In this document: piece after piece, positions 1 to 8,692 of the stretch
Layout of the letters: the number at the start of each line of letters is the position of its first letter
Position numbering within the stretch: the first letter of the stretch is position 1
Source: Variovorax paradoxus
GTDB lineage: Bacteria; Pseudomonadota; Gammaproteobacteria; Burkholderiales; Burkholderiaceae_C
Assembly: GCF_030815975.1 (NCBI RefSeq)
Contig: NZ_JAUSXL010000001.1
Coordinates: 620,001 to 684,000 of the forward strand
Direction of reading: 5' to 3'
Length of the DNA: 64,000 nucleotides
Notes under the pieces: model-generated
The model's input: only the letters and a program-made list of their open reading frames with translations
Databases searched by the model: none
What the model was told of the DNA's origin: nothing
Position numbers and translations under genes: made by a program

Positions 1-1
1 A

Positions 2-1327
2 TTGGTGCAGGCCGGCGTACGGCCGATCGTGGTCGACGAAGGCCGGCGCGATGGCGGCCAGATCTATCGCCGCCAGCCCGAAGGGTTCAGGCGCCCCTAC
101 GCCAAGCTCTATGGCACCGAGGCCGGCAAGGCGCAGGCGCTGCACCGCGACTTCGATGCGCTGCGCGGCCAGGTCGACTACCGCAGCGATACGCTGGCCT
201 GGAACCTCAGCGAAGGCGCGCTGCACGTCGTGCGCGGCGGCGAGCCGCAGGTGCTGCCGTTCGATGCGCTCATCGTCTGCTCCGGCGCCACCGATCGGTT
301 GATGCCCGTGCCGGGCTGGCACCGTGCCGGCTGCTACAGCCTGGGTGCCTCGCAGATCGCGCTGAAGGCGCAGGCCTGTGCGATCGGTGCGCGCACCGTC
401 TTTCTCGGCAGCGGTCCGCTGCTGTACCTCGTCGCCTCGCAATATGTGCAGGCCGGCGCGCAGGTGATGGCCGTGCTCGACACCTCGCCATCGGCCAAGA
501 GCTGGGGCGCGATGGCCGGGCTGCTCGCGCGGCCGCGGCTCGCGTTGCGCGGGCTGGCATTGATCCGCGACTTGCGCCGTGCCGGTGTGAAGGTGCTGCA
601 GGGCGTGGTGCCGCTGCGCATCGACGGCGACGACAGCGCGGGCGTGCAGGCCGTGGCCGTGCGCGATGCCCAAGGCCACGCGCATCGCTTCGAATGCGAC
701 GCGGTCGGCCTCGGCTGGCATCTGCGCGCCGAAACGCAACTGGCCGACCTGGCGCGCTGCGAGTTCGACTTCGAGCCGGTCAGCCGCCAATGGCTGCCGC
801 GCATCGATGCCGACGGGCGCAGCAGCACGCGCGGCGTGTACCTGGCGGGCGATGGCGCCCGCATCCTCGGCGCCGATGGTGCGGAGACCGCCGGCCGGCT
901 GGCGGCGCTCGCGGCACTGGCCGACCTGGGCCACGCGACGGGCAGGGCGCTCCACGACGCGGAAGCAAGTGCATTGCGGCGTACGCTGGCGCAAATGAAC
1001 CGCTTTCGCGAAGGCCTGGCGCGCGCCTTTCCATGGCCGCATGCGCAAGCCGCCGCGCTGCCCGACGATGCCGTGGTGTGCCGCTGCGAAAGCGTCACGG
1101 CCGGCGAGCTTCGCCGCTGCGTCAACGAGATGGACAGCCGCGAAGTCAACCGCGCCAAGGCCTTCAGCCGTGTCGGCATGGGCCGCTGCCAGGGCCGCTT
1201 CTGCGGCCATGCCTCGGCCGAGATCGTCGCGCAGGCCAGTGGCGTGCCGATCGAACTCGTGGGCCGCCTGCGCTCGCAGGCGCCGGTCAAGCCCTTGGCG
1301 ATGAGCACGCGCGAGGTTCAGGCATGA
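2..1327 (+). CDS. FAD-dependent oxidoreductase with C-terminal BFD-like [2Fe-2S] domain, HcnB/OoxA-type alpha subunit (5' truncated by window edge)
   Basis: Cytoplasmic flavoprotein of the hydrogen-cyanide-synthase HcnB / opine oxidase A / D-hydroxyproline dehydrogenase alpha family. The reading frame is open to the window edge and the first FAD-binding glycine motif is missing; the visible chain starts just after it, at a DEGRRDGGQIYRR segment typical of this family, so about 20 residues are lost. A second dinucleotide-binding glycine motif (FLGSGPLLYL) is near residue 135 and a GDGA segment near 283. The C-terminal BFD-like domain (about residues 357-410) keeps CxC and the CQGRFC pair as cluster ligands. 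The stop overlaps the next start by 4 bp (ATGA), so the two are translationally coupled. The exact substrate cannot be told from sequence. Confidence 0.85.
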   Translation: MVQAGVRPIVVDEGRRDGGQIYRRQPEGFRRPYAKLYGTEAGKAQALHRDFDALRGQVDYRSDTLAWNLSEGALHVVRGGEPQVLPFDALIVCSGATDRLMPVPGWHRAGCYSLGASQIALKAQACAIGARTVFLGSGPLLYLVASQYVQAGAQVMAVLDTSPSAKSWGAMAGLLARPRLALRGLALIRDLRRAGVKVLQGVVPLRIDGDDSAGVQAVAVRDAQGHAHRFECDAVGLGWHLRAETQLADLARCEFDFEPVSRQWLPRIDADGRSSTRGVYLAGDGARILGADGAETAGRLAALAALADLGHATGRALHDAEASALRRTLAQMNRFREGLARAFPWPHAQAAALPDDAVVCRCESVTAGELRRCVNEMDSREVNRAKAFSRVGMGRCQGRFCGHASAEIVAQASGVPIELVGRLRSQAPVKPLAMSTREVQA

Positions 1328-2478
1328 GCGAAATCACCAACACCGACGTGCTGATCCTGGGCGGTGGCCTCATGGGCACCACCGCCGCCTTCTTCCTGCG
1401 CCGGCAGCACGGCCTGTCGGTCACGCTGCTCGAGCGCGAACTGGTGGGCCGCCAGGCCAGCGGCACCAACTTCGGCAATGTGCGCCGGCAGGGCCGCGCG
1501 CTGGAACAGATGCCGCTGGCCAACCGCGCGCGCGCCGTGTGGGGCCGCGTGAAGGAACTGCTGGGCGAAGACCTGGAGTTCGTGCCCTACGGCCACTTGC
1601 GCGTCTGCTACACCGACAAGCAGGCCGCCGCGCTCGAGCAGCATGCGCGGGACGTGAAGCCGTTTGGCCTCGACCTCGAACTCTTCAACGCCGGGCAGCT
1701 GCGCAAGCGCTGGGGCATCTTCGCGCCCGAGGTGGTGAGCGGCTCGCTTTCGCCGAACGACGGCCATGCCAATCCGCGCCTGGCCGGGCCGGCCTTCGCA
1801 AGGGCGGCCCGGCGGGCCGGCGCGAACATCGTCGAGCAGGCCGAGGTGATGCAGGTCGAGCACGACGCCGCGGGCTTCACGGCCCATACGGCCGACGGGC
1901 GGCGCTTTCGCGCGGCGCAGCTGCTGGTGGCCTGCGGTGCCTGGTCGAACCGCATGGCCGAACAGTTCGGCGAGGCCGTGCCGATGGAGGCGCGCGGCCC
2001 GCAGATGGGCGTGACCGAGCCGCTGCCCTACGCCATCGGTCCGTCGATCGGTCTGTCTTCGCCGATCGAGCATGAAGGCCTGTACTTCCGCCAGATCGCG
2101 CGCGGCAACATCGTCTTCGGCGGCGGGCTCAAGGGGCCGGCGCATGCGGACCACATCCGCGCCTACGTCAGGCCGGACAACGTGCTGCGGCAGCTGCGCG
2201 AGCTGCGCCGCTTCGTGCCGGCCTTCGCGCATGTGCAATTGATCCGCGTGTGGAGCGGCATCGAGGGCTACACCGCCGACTGGCAGCCCGTGATGGGCCC
2301 CAGCGCGCGCGTGCCGGGGCTGCACTATGCCTTCGGCTTCAACGGCGAAGGCTTCGCGATCAGCCCCGGCGTGGGCGAGACCATGGCCGAACTGATCGCC
2401 ACCGGACGGACTTCGACGCCGATCGGGAGCTTCTCGATCGGGCGCTTCGCGTCCGAGTTGGCGAGGCAGGCTGCCTGA
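1324..2478 (+). CDS. FAD-dependent oxidoreductase, DAO family, HcnC/OoxB-type beta subunit
   Basis: A 384-residue protein of the D-amino-acid oxidase fold (DadA, sarcosine oxidase beta, HcnC, opine oxidase B). The N-terminal Rossmann motif GGGLMG lies at about residues 13-18, and the segment GTNFGNVRRQGR matches the family region that follows the FAD site. The C-terminus has the usual GFNGEGFAISPGVG flavin-contact segment. It starts inside the stop of the preceding alpha subunit, and the pair would oxidise an amine or imino acid substrate. The open frame extends far upstream, but the ATG at 1324 is chosen because of the 4-bp coupling and because homology begins there. A 2Fe-2S gamma subunit is not visible and may lie left of the window. 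Confidence 0.85.
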   Translation: MSEITNTDVLILGGGLMGTTAAFFLRRQHGLSVTLLERELVGRQASGTNFGNVRRQGRALEQMPLANRARAVWGRVKELLGEDLEFVPYGHLRVCYTDKQAAALEQHARDVKPFGLDLELFNAGQLRKRWGIFAPEVVSGSLSPNDGHANPRLAGPAFARAARRAGANIVEQAEVMQVEHDAAGFTAHTADGRRFRAAQLLVACGAWSNRMAEQFGEAVPMEARGPQMGVTEPLPYAIGPSIGLSSPIEHEGLYFRQIARGNIVFGGGLKGPAHADHIRAYVRPDNVLRQLRELRRFVPAFAHVQLIRVWSGIEGYTADWQPVMGPSARVPGLHYAFGFNGEGFAISPGVGETMAELIATGRTSTPIGSFSIGRFASELARQAA

Positions 2479-2512
2479 GGCGTTCAGGGTCTCACGAGCA
2501 GCCAAATGTTCT

Positions 2513-3964
2513 TCAACCTGGTTGCAGCCGCCCCGCTTGGCGCCAGGCATTCGCGGCGATCATCGCCGCGCCGGCAAGGCAAAGGACTGCCAGCAAAACC
2601 AGCGCAGAACTGGCCCCTTGGGTAAAGGCGGCCACATCCGCATTCGAAAGTCCCGGGCCGCCATTTCCCAGAATCGTGCGTTGCGAGCCGGAAGAAAGCT
2701 GGGCCAGCGCCACGCTCAGCGTCAGCGCCGTTCCCACCATGATGCCGGTGTTCTGCAGCGTCGACCGAACGCCATTGGCGATGCCCCGGCGCTGGGGGAC
2801 CACGCTCTGGAGGATCGACGTGTTGTTCGGCGTCACGAAGCTCCCGATGCCCAGGCCAAGCATCCAGAGGCACAGCGACAGCTGCACGGTACCGATCGCC
2901 GGCTGCAGCAGTGCGGCCAGCAGCGCCAGGGCGCATCCTGCGAGCAGCATGCCGCCCACGCAGATGGATTCGGGCCTGAAGCGTCGCGTCAGGGCACCTG
3001 CCACCGGCGCAGCCATCAGCATGCCGAAGGCCACCGGTGCGATGCGCAGGCCCGCCTGCGATGGCGGCAGGCCTGCACAAGCCTGCAGGTACAGGGCCAT
3101 CAGCAGCAGGGGCGCCGCCTGCGCCATCGACAGCAGCAGGATGGCCGCGTAGGCGCTACGGCGTCCCGGGTCGCTGAACAGCGAGGGGTCGACCAACGGG
3201 CTGGCCACGCGCATTTGAACGCCGGCGAAAAGGGCGATGGCGCAAAGCCCTGCGAGCATGAATGCCCACACCGGTGTGCTGGTCCATCCGTTGGGCCCTG
3301 CCATCGAGAGCGCATAGGTCACGCATCCGATGCCGACGAGGGACAGCGCCGCGCCTGCGAGGTCGAAGCGCTCGGCCCGGGCGGCCGCGCCCTTTGGCAG
3401 GATTTTCCAGGACCACGCCAGCACGCCAAGCCCGATCGGCACGTTGAGCATGAAGAGGACGCGCCATCCCCACCACGACACGACGAAGCCGCCCGCCAGC
3501 GGGCCCACGACCTGGGCCAGCGCTGCGACCATGGCGAGCACGCCGAGTGCCAATCCCATCTTGCGGCGGCCGAAGGCATCGCCCACCAAGGCGCTGGCGT
3601 TGGCCATGACGCCGGCCGCACCGACGGCCTGAGCGATGCGGCTCGCCAGCATCAGTTCCGCGGTGGGTGCGAAGGCGCATGCCGCGCAAGCGGCCACGAA
3701 AAGCCCCAGGCCCGCGAGGAAGAGCCGGCGCCGTCCCCAGAGATCGGCCAGGCGTCCGAAGCTCAGGATGCAGACGGTGCTCACCAGCATGTAGGACAGC
3801 AGGATCCAGCTTGCCTGCGTCGGCGAGGCGTGCAGGCTCCGCGCCACGGCAGGCAGTGCGACATTGAGTGCGCTGAGGTTGAGAAAACACAGCAGCGCGC
3901 CCGAACTGGCGGCGACGAGCACCGCCCAGCCCGTCCTGTCAGCGTCATCGTCGTCTGCCATCAT
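2513..3964 (-). CDS. MFS transporter, DHA2 (EmrB/QacA) drug:proton antiporter-like
   Basis: A 483-residue inner-membrane protein with hydrophobic segments throughout, of the length usual for 14-helix DHA2 transporters. The N-terminus carries the family-typical LNVALPAVARSL helix 1 region, the loop motif GRLADLWGRRRLF (motif A), and a motif-C-like GPLAGGFVVSWWGWR followed by MLNVPIG, characteristic of EmrB/QacA relatives. It lies on the opposite strand to the flavoproteins and 4 bp beyond the stop of the Bug receptor gene upstream of it, so receptor, transporter and amidase may form one minus-strand unit. Drug efflux is the known role of the family; export of a catabolic intermediate is equally possible here. 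Confidence 0.88.
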   Translation of the reverse strand: MMADDDDADRTGWAVLVAASSGALLCFLNLSALNVALPAVARSLHASPTQASWILLSYMLVSTVCILSFGRLADLWGRRRLFLAGLGLFVAACAACAFAPTAELMLASRIAQAVGAAGVMANASALVGDAFGRRKMGLALGVLAMVAALAQVVGPLAGGFVVSWWGWRVLFMLNVPIGLGVLAWSWKILPKGAAARAERFDLAGAALSLVGIGCVTYALSMAGPNGWTSTPVWAFMLAGLCAIALFAGVQMRVASPLVDPSLFSDPGRRSAYAAILLLSMAQAAPLLLMALYLQACAGLPPSQAGLRIAPVAFGMLMAAPVAGALTRRFRPESICVGGMLLAGCALALLAALLQPAIGTVQLSLCLWMLGLGIGSFVTPNNTSILQSVVPQRRGIANGVRSTLQNTGIMVGTALTLSVALAQLSSGSQRTILGNGGPGLSNADVAAFTQGASSALVLLAVLCLAGAAMIAANAWRQAGRLQPG

Positions 3965-3968
3965 CGAT

Positions 3969-4940
3969 TCAGTCTTCGCTCCTGAACCCCGAGGCCTTGA
4001 CGATGGGGCGCCAGTACGCCCGGTCCTCGCTCATGATCCGCGTCACTTCCGCGCCGGGGAGCCCCGTGGCCTCGAGACCCATGCGGTCGACCTGTGCGCG
4101 CACCTGCGGATTGCGCATGGCCGCGAGAAGGGCCGCTTCCAGCTTTGCGGCCACGTCCTTCGGCGTGCCCGCCGGCACGAAGGCGGCATAGGCGGCGTTG
4201 GCGCGGTCGAAGGCGTCGTAGCCCGATTCCTTGATGGTCGGAACGTCGGGCAGCCAGCTCAATCGCCGGGTCCCGGCCACGCCCAGGATCCGCAGCTTGC
4301 CCGCGCGGTGGAGCTCGAGCTGGCTGGCCAGCGCATCGGCAGCGAGCGGCACGTGACCTCCGATGATGTCGGTCGCCAGCGGCGCGCCGCCCTTGTAGGT
4401 GACCGGCGCGAGCGGCACGCCGATGGCCTTGGACAGCTGCAGCACGCTGAAGTGCAGTCCGCCTCCGAGGTTGGTCAACCCCACGCTCGCGCCGGCGGGA
4501 TTCTTCCTGACCCAGGCGACGTATTCGGGAAGCGTCTTGAACGGCTGGCCTGTGCCGGCCGAAAGGACGCTGGGCACGTTCGCGAGGTGCGCGATGGGGA
4601 TGAAGTCCTTCTCGACGTCGTAGTTCAGCCGCGCATAGGTCATCGGAAAGAGAACGAAGGGCGGCGTTGCGCCCAGCAGGATGGTGCGGCCATCGGGCCG
4701 TGCGGCCTTGACGGCCTCGATGGAAATCCGCGTCGAGGCGCCGGGCCGGTTCTCCACCAGCACGGGTTCCTTGAGCGTGGTGCGCAAGTCCTCGGCCAGC
4801 GAGCGTGCCAGGTTGTCGAGGGCGCCACCGGGTGGAAAGCCGATGACCAGCCGGATGGGCGCATTGCTGTCGGCATGCGCGGCGGCGCCGATCAAGGCGA
4901 TCGACGCACCGAGGAAAAGTGTCCTGAGAAACGAGGCCAT
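3969..4940 (-). CDS. Bug-family (TctC-like) tripartite tricarboxylate transporter substrate-binding protein
   Basis: A 323-residue periplasmic receptor of the Bug family. A signal peptide is visible (about 24 residues, ending in AAAHA/DSN), then the family opening PIRLVIGFPPGGALDNLAR, the VENRPGAS segment and TYKGGAPLATDIIGGHV. The start at 4940 is chosen because a GGAGG Shine-Dalgarno lies 10 bases upstream on the minus strand; the frame runs further upstream only as overlap with the amidase gene. No TctA/TctB membrane partners are nearby, which is usual for orphan Bug proteins in Burkholderiales. Its position beside an amidase hints at an amide or carboxylate ligand, but that is inference. 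Confidence 0.9.
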   Translation of the reverse strand: MASFLRTLFLGASIALIGAAAHADSNAPIRLVIGFPPGGALDNLARSLAEDLRTTLKEPVLVENRPGASTRISIEAVKAARPDGRTILLGATPPFVLFPMTYARLNYDVEKDFIPIAHLANVPSVLSAGTGQPFKTLPEYVAWVRKNPAGASVGLTNLGGGLHFSVLQLSKAIGVPLAPVTYKGGAPLATDIIGGHVPLAADALASQLELHRAGKLRILGVAGTRRLSWLPDVPTIKESGYDAFDRANAAYAAFVPAGTPKDVAAKLEAALLAAMRNPQVRAQVDRMGLEATGLPGAEVTRIMSEDRAYWRPIVKASGFRSED

Positions 4941-4984
4941 GGTGGGAGTACCTCCAAAAGTTGGGATGAGAGCGGGAGAGGGGA

Positions 4985-6439
4985 TCAGAAGGCGAGGGTG
5001 GGCAGCGCGTTCGCCGGCCGGTGCGCGGCTTCGAAGGACGCCGCGGCCTGCAGCAGCTGCAGGTCCTCGCGGAACCGGCCGACAAGCTGCATGCCGATGG
5101 GCAGGCCGTCGCGGCCCGCGCCGCACGGCAGGCTGATGGCGGGGTGGCCCGTGAGGTTGAAGGGCATCGTCCAGGGAAACCAGTTCGGCCGCACCTCGGC
5201 ATACGCTTGCCCATCGATCTCGATGCGGCCGAACAGGTCCTGGTCGATCGGCAGGGCCGTGCGCGAGAGCGTGGGCGTGAAGATGAAGTCGTGGCTCTCC
5301 AGTTGGGCTTGGACCTTGCGAAAGAGCGCGGTCCTGGCAAACATGGCCTGCTGGAAGGCGACCCCGTCGACGTGCTGCGCGAGTTCGAGCTGTTGCAGCA
5401 ACGATGGACTCAACTGGTCGGCATGGGCTGCGGCCAGCGGCGCGAAGCGGCCGCGCCAGCTGGTGTGGTTGATCACCCGCCACACCGGCTCGACGTCGTA
5501 TCCGTCGCTCGACATCTCTTCGAGGTCTGCGCCCATCGAACGCAATGTGGCAAGGGCGGCTTCGAAGGCGGTGGCGACGTCGGCGGAGATCGGACGTCCC
5601 TCGAGCGTTGCGCAGTAAAGAATCCGCTTGCCGCGAAGATCGCCACCGGGCTGCAGCGCGTCGAAGTAGCGTTGCGCCGGCACACCCAGTGACCAGGGGT
5701 CCGACCCATGGGCGCCGGTCATGGCCTGCAGCATGAGCGCCGTGTCGGCCACGTTGCGCGTGGTGGGCGTCACGTAGGTGTAGTTGCCGAAGGCGTCCTG
5801 CACCTGGCTGTGGGGCACCACGCCCAGGCTCTGCTTCAAACCGACGACGCCGTTGCAGGCGGCGGGAATGCGGGTCGAGCCTCCGCCGTCGGTGGCGATG
5901 GCCAGCGGCGCGATGCCCGCTGCGATGGAAGCAGCTGCCCCGCCGCTCGAGCCGCCGCTTGTGCGCGTCGCATCCCAGGCGTTGCGGGTGCTGCCGAACA
6001 GCGGCGCGTCGGTCAGGCACTTGGCGCCGAACTCGGAGGTGGTCGTCTTGCCGATGAGGATGCCGCCCGCCTGGCGCATGCGCGCCACAGCCACGGCGTC
6101 TTGCGCGGGAACGTGGTCGCGATGCAGCAAGGAACCGTAGGTCGTCCTGACGTTCTCGGTGTCGACGATGTCCTTCACCGTGAAGGGCAGGCCGTGCAGC
6201 AGGCCCAGTGCCTCGCCTCTCATCACGGCACTTTCCGCCTCGCGGGCCTGAACCATGGCCTGCTCGTGGCAGAGCGTGATGAAGCAGTTCAGGTGCGGCT
6301 GGACCGCGTCGGCGCGGCGCAATACTTCTTCGACGATCTCCACCGGCGAGAGCTGGCGCTGCGCGACGAGCGTGCGCATCGCCGCGGCGGACATTTCACA
6401 GATCTCGGACTTCGGAAGACGCGGAAACTTTTCTTTCAT
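4985..6439 (-). CDS. Amidase (amidase signature family)
   Basis: A 484-residue amidohydrolase. The amidase-signature core is clear: the lysine in PFTVKDIVDTENV, the glycine/serine-rich stretch GGSSGGAAASIAAGIAPLA, and the second serine in ATDGGGSTRIPAAC together form the Ser-cisSer-Lys triad. The N-terminal helix and the loop HDFIFTPTLSRTALP are as in GatA-like amidases. The start at 6439 (MKEKFPRL) is preferred over longer upstream extensions because homology begins there and the extensions run into the divergent LysR gene. It is divergent from the LysR gene by 69 bp, which is probably its regulator. It could hydrolyse a small aliphatic or aryl amide; the substrate is unknown. Confidence 0.9.
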   Translation of the reverse strand: MKEKFPRLPKSEICEMSAAAMRTLVAQRQLSPVEIVEEVLRRADAVQPHLNCFITLCHEQAMVQAREAESAVMRGEALGLLHGLPFTVKDIVDTENVRTTYGSLLHRDHVPAQDAVAVARMRQAGGILIGKTTTSEFGAKCLTDAPLFGSTRNAWDATRTSGGSSGGAAASIAAGIAPLAIATDGGGSTRIPAACNGVVGLKQSLGVVPHSQVQDAFGNYTYVTPTTRNVADTALMLQAMTGAHGSDPWSLGVPAQRYFDALQPGGDLRGKRILYCATLEGRPISADVATAFEAALATLRSMGADLEEMSSDGYDVEPVWRVINHTSWRGRFAPLAAAHADQLSPSLLQQLELAQHVDGVAFQQAMFARTALFRKVQAQLESHDFIFTPTLSRTALPIDQDLFGRIEIDGQAYAEVRPNWFPWTMPFNLTGHPAISLPCGAGRDGLPIGMQLVGRFREDLQLLQAAASFEAAHRPANALPTLAF

Positions 6440-6508
6440 GCGCAAATGATTGACGCACCGCACCATCGGGTCCAATACTGTTTTTCTGAAAAGGCATATG
6501 AGCAGCGT

Positions 6509-7408
6509 ATGGCAGCACCAGACTTCAGGACGCTCCGCTATTTCGTGGCTGTGGCCGAGGAACGCAGCGTGGGCAAGGCGGCACGCCGGCTCAACATGGC
6601 CCAGCCGCCGCTGTCGGTTCACATCAAGAACCTGGAGGCGGCGGTGGGCACGCCGCTGTTTCGCAGGGCGGCACGCGGCATGGAAATCACCGATGCCGGC
6701 AATGCGCTCTTCCAGCGCGCGAAGGAAGCACTGCTGCTGGCCAATGAAGGATTCGACGCGGCACGGGCGATCGGGTCGGGCCGCAGGGGCCGGCTCACGA
6801 TCGGGACCATGGTCGTGCTGTCCTACCTGGTGCTTCCCCGTTTGGAAAACCTGCTTCGGGCGAAACTGCCGGACGTGGAAATCCAGTATGTGGAACTGAA
6901 TGCCGTCAACAACGTCTCGGCCATCGCCGACTCGGACGTGTCCGTGGCGATCTGCATCCCGCCCGTCGCCCAGGCGGGCATCGCGGTCGAGCGCATCGGA
7001 ACCCAGCCGCTGATGCTGGCCGTGCGTGCGGATTCGCCATTGGCCCGCATGTCCAGCATTCCAATGGGGCGGCTTTCAGGCATGCCCCTCGTCGGGCTGC
7101 CTGTGCCGGATGGTGACGTCGACAAATTCGTCGTCGCCTCGATGCTTCGGCGGCACGACGTCAGCATGCCGATTGCGCAACGCGTCGAGACCATGGTGTC
7201 GGCGCTGGCGCTCGTGCTGGCGGGCAAGGGCGTGGCCATCCTGCCCGCCTGCGCCCGGATCGGCCGCCCGCCGGGCGTGGTGTTCAGGCCGCTGCGGAAC
7301 GTCGACGCAAAGATGGACATCGCCGCCTGCTGGCGCAGCGATTGGCAGAGTCCCCTGATCGAGCCGTTCCTGGCCTGTGCGCGCGCGGCCCTGCGGCAGG
7401 CTGCATAG
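6509..7408 (+). CDS. LysR-family transcriptional regulator
   Basis: A 299-residue LysR-type regulator. The N-terminal winged helix-turn-helix occupies about residues 5-62 (FRTLRYFVAVAEERSVGKAA, then QPPLSVHIKNLE), followed by a linker and a periplasmic-binding-protein-like effector domain. The start at 6509 puts the helix-turn-helix at the normal distance; the ATG 11 bases earlier is in another frame. It is divergent from the amidase/Bug/DHA2 genes across a 69-bp gap, the classic LysR arrangement, so it probably activates that unit in response to its substrate. Confidence 0.9.
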   Translation: MAAPDFRTLRYFVAVAEERSVGKAARRLNMAQPPLSVHIKNLEAAVGTPLFRRAARGMEITDAGNALFQRAKEALLLANEGFDAARAIGSGRRGRLTIGTMVVLSYLVLPRLENLLRAKLPDVEIQYVELNAVNNVSAIADSDVSVAICIPPVAQAGIAVERIGTQPLMLAVRADSPLARMSSIPMGRLSGMPLVGLPVPDGDVDKFVVASMLRRHDVSMPIAQRVETMVSALALVLAGKGVAILPACARIGRPPGVVFRPLRNVDAKMDIAACWRSDWQSPLIEPFLACARAALRQAA

Positions 7409-7451
7409 CCAAAGGCCAGGAGACGGGGCAGGACGTGCGCCGGCCTGGCTG

Positions 7452-8081
7452 CTAGATGTGAAACGCAGCCAGCACCCCCACCACAAGCCCCCCGGCCGCC
7501 ACGCCGAACATGGCGCGCTCAAGCCACTTCTTCTTCGTCAGCAACGCAATGGCGGCAAGCGCAATCGACACCTGCAGCACGGTCGTCGCCTGGGCCCAGC
7601 GATGGTGCTGGTGCATTTGCTCTTCCGACTGGGCGTCCCATTGGCTCGCCTCGGCTTCCAGCTTCTTCGCGGCGGCCTGGATGTCGGTCTTCTCCTGCTC
7701 GTAGCGTGCCACCTTGACCTGCCAGCCCTGCTTGCGAACGTCGTCGGTCGCGGTGTCGCGCGCGAATTCGGCGAGCGCCTGCTTGGTGCTTTTCGACTGG
7801 AAGTAATTCCACTGGTTCGACGCCTCGGTCTTCTTGATCGCGGCGTTGTTCTTGTAGAGCCCGGCGTTCGCCTGCGTGGCTCCGCCCATGTACGAGAAGA
7901 TGGCGCCGACGGTGGCGATGACAGCTGTACACACCGCGATCTTGCTCGTCATGCTCATGCCACCGGACGCTGAGGCCGCCCCGCCGTCCGCATGACCGTG
8001 GCCGTCGCCATGGCCGCCGGATGCCGCATGTTCAAGTTCGTGGTCGTGCGGGCCGTGCACGTGAAAGCCGTGTCCTGACAT
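7452..8081 (-). CDS. DUF4337 domain-containing membrane protein
   Basis: A 209-residue protein with a histidine- and glycine-rich N-terminus (about residues 1-35, repeated HG, HD and HADG units), one membrane helix at about 44-66, a soluble charged middle with the DUF4337-like phrase KTEASNQWNYFQSKSTKQ, and two further hydrophobic helices near the C-terminus separated by a KKKWLERA loop. The family has no assigned function. The His-rich tail could bind a metal, but this is only inference. It is convergent with the LysR gene upstream and divergent from the hipBA module. Confidence 0.85.
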   Translation of the reverse strand: MSGHGFHVHGPHDHELEHAASGGHGDGHGHADGGAASASGGMSMTSKIAVCTAVIATVGAIFSYMGGATQANAGLYKNNAAIKKTEASNQWNYFQSKSTKQALAEFARDTATDDVRKQGWQVKVARYEQEKTDIQAAAKKLEAEASQWDAQSEEQMHQHHRWAQATTVLQVSIALAAIALLTKKKWLERAMFGVAAGGLVVGVLAAFHI

Positions 8082-8407
8082 GGGATCCTTGTTGAAATAG
8101 GGTTTCTTGGAACGCGTGCGAGTATGCCCTCCCGCAAGCGAAAGTATTCACGCGCTGCGCTCGGGAGCCGGTGCCTGCATGCGCCGCCACCATGCGGGCA
8201 TTTGCGCGGGACCAGGTGAGGGCGGCTCCGTGCGAGGGGCTGAACTGAGTAATGCCGTATTTGCTATAAATGTATGGCCTCGCAGTCGAAGCTCGAATAT
8301 ATTTATGTCATATACGATATTTATGGCGCTCTGTGCTTATGCTTTATTTGCTATAGTTTGACCGAACACGCAGCAAGCTGCATGGATTTCTATATCAAAT
8401 AAAGCAT
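8082..8407. promoter_or_regulatory. AT-rich intergenic region upstream of hipBA with direct repeats
   Basis: This 326-bp gap holds no convincing gene. Its right half (about 8250-8407) is strikingly AT-rich compared with its surroundings. An 11-bp direct repeat TATTTGCTATA occurs exactly at 8258-8268 and 8345-8355, and a 9-bp repeat ATATTTATG at 8299-8307 and 8317-8325. These are candidate HipB operators and promoter elements for the antitoxin-toxin pair starting at 8408. The left half looks like ordinary GC-rich leader for the divergent DUF4337 gene. Confidence 0.5.
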
Positions 8408-8692
8408 ATGAACAGTCTGCCTGATCTTGGTCGTGCGCTGGCGCGCTTGCGCAAGGAGCGCGGCATGACCCAGAAGGAGCTCGCCGCCTTGAGCGGCCTG
8501 GGCCAATCCACCCTTGCACGCTTCGAGACGGGCGGTGTCGCCGAGTTCGGCTCGCGCAAGCTGCTGCGTCTGCTGGAGGTGCTCGGCCACGAGATGAGCT
8601 ACATGCCGATGAAGCGCAGCTTCACGCTCGATGACGCGCTGGCGGAGCGGCAACGCGCCTTCGCGCAGGACAGCAGCGAAGCGCACGGATGA
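8408..8692 (+). CDS. hipB: HipB-like antitoxin, XRE-family helix-turn-helix regulator
   Basis: A 94-residue protein whose first 70 residues form a Cro/C1-type helix-turn-helix (LARLRKERGMTQKELAALSG, then STLARFETG). The length and direct coupling to a HipA-type kinase gene (ATGA overlap at 8689-8692) identify it as the antitoxin of a type II HipBA module. HipB proteins bind operators in their own promoter together with HipA and neutralise the kinase; the repeats in the AT-rich leader are candidate binding sites. Confidence 0.85.
   Translation: MNSLPDLGRALARLRKERGMTQKELAALSGLGQSTLARFETGGVAEFGSRKLLRLLEVLGHEMSYMPMKRSFTLDDALAERQRAFAQDSSEAHG

Noticed and set aside
2522..5618. Long plus-strand open frames over the MFS, Bug and amidase genes
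   Set aside because: No homology and antisense to three strong genes.
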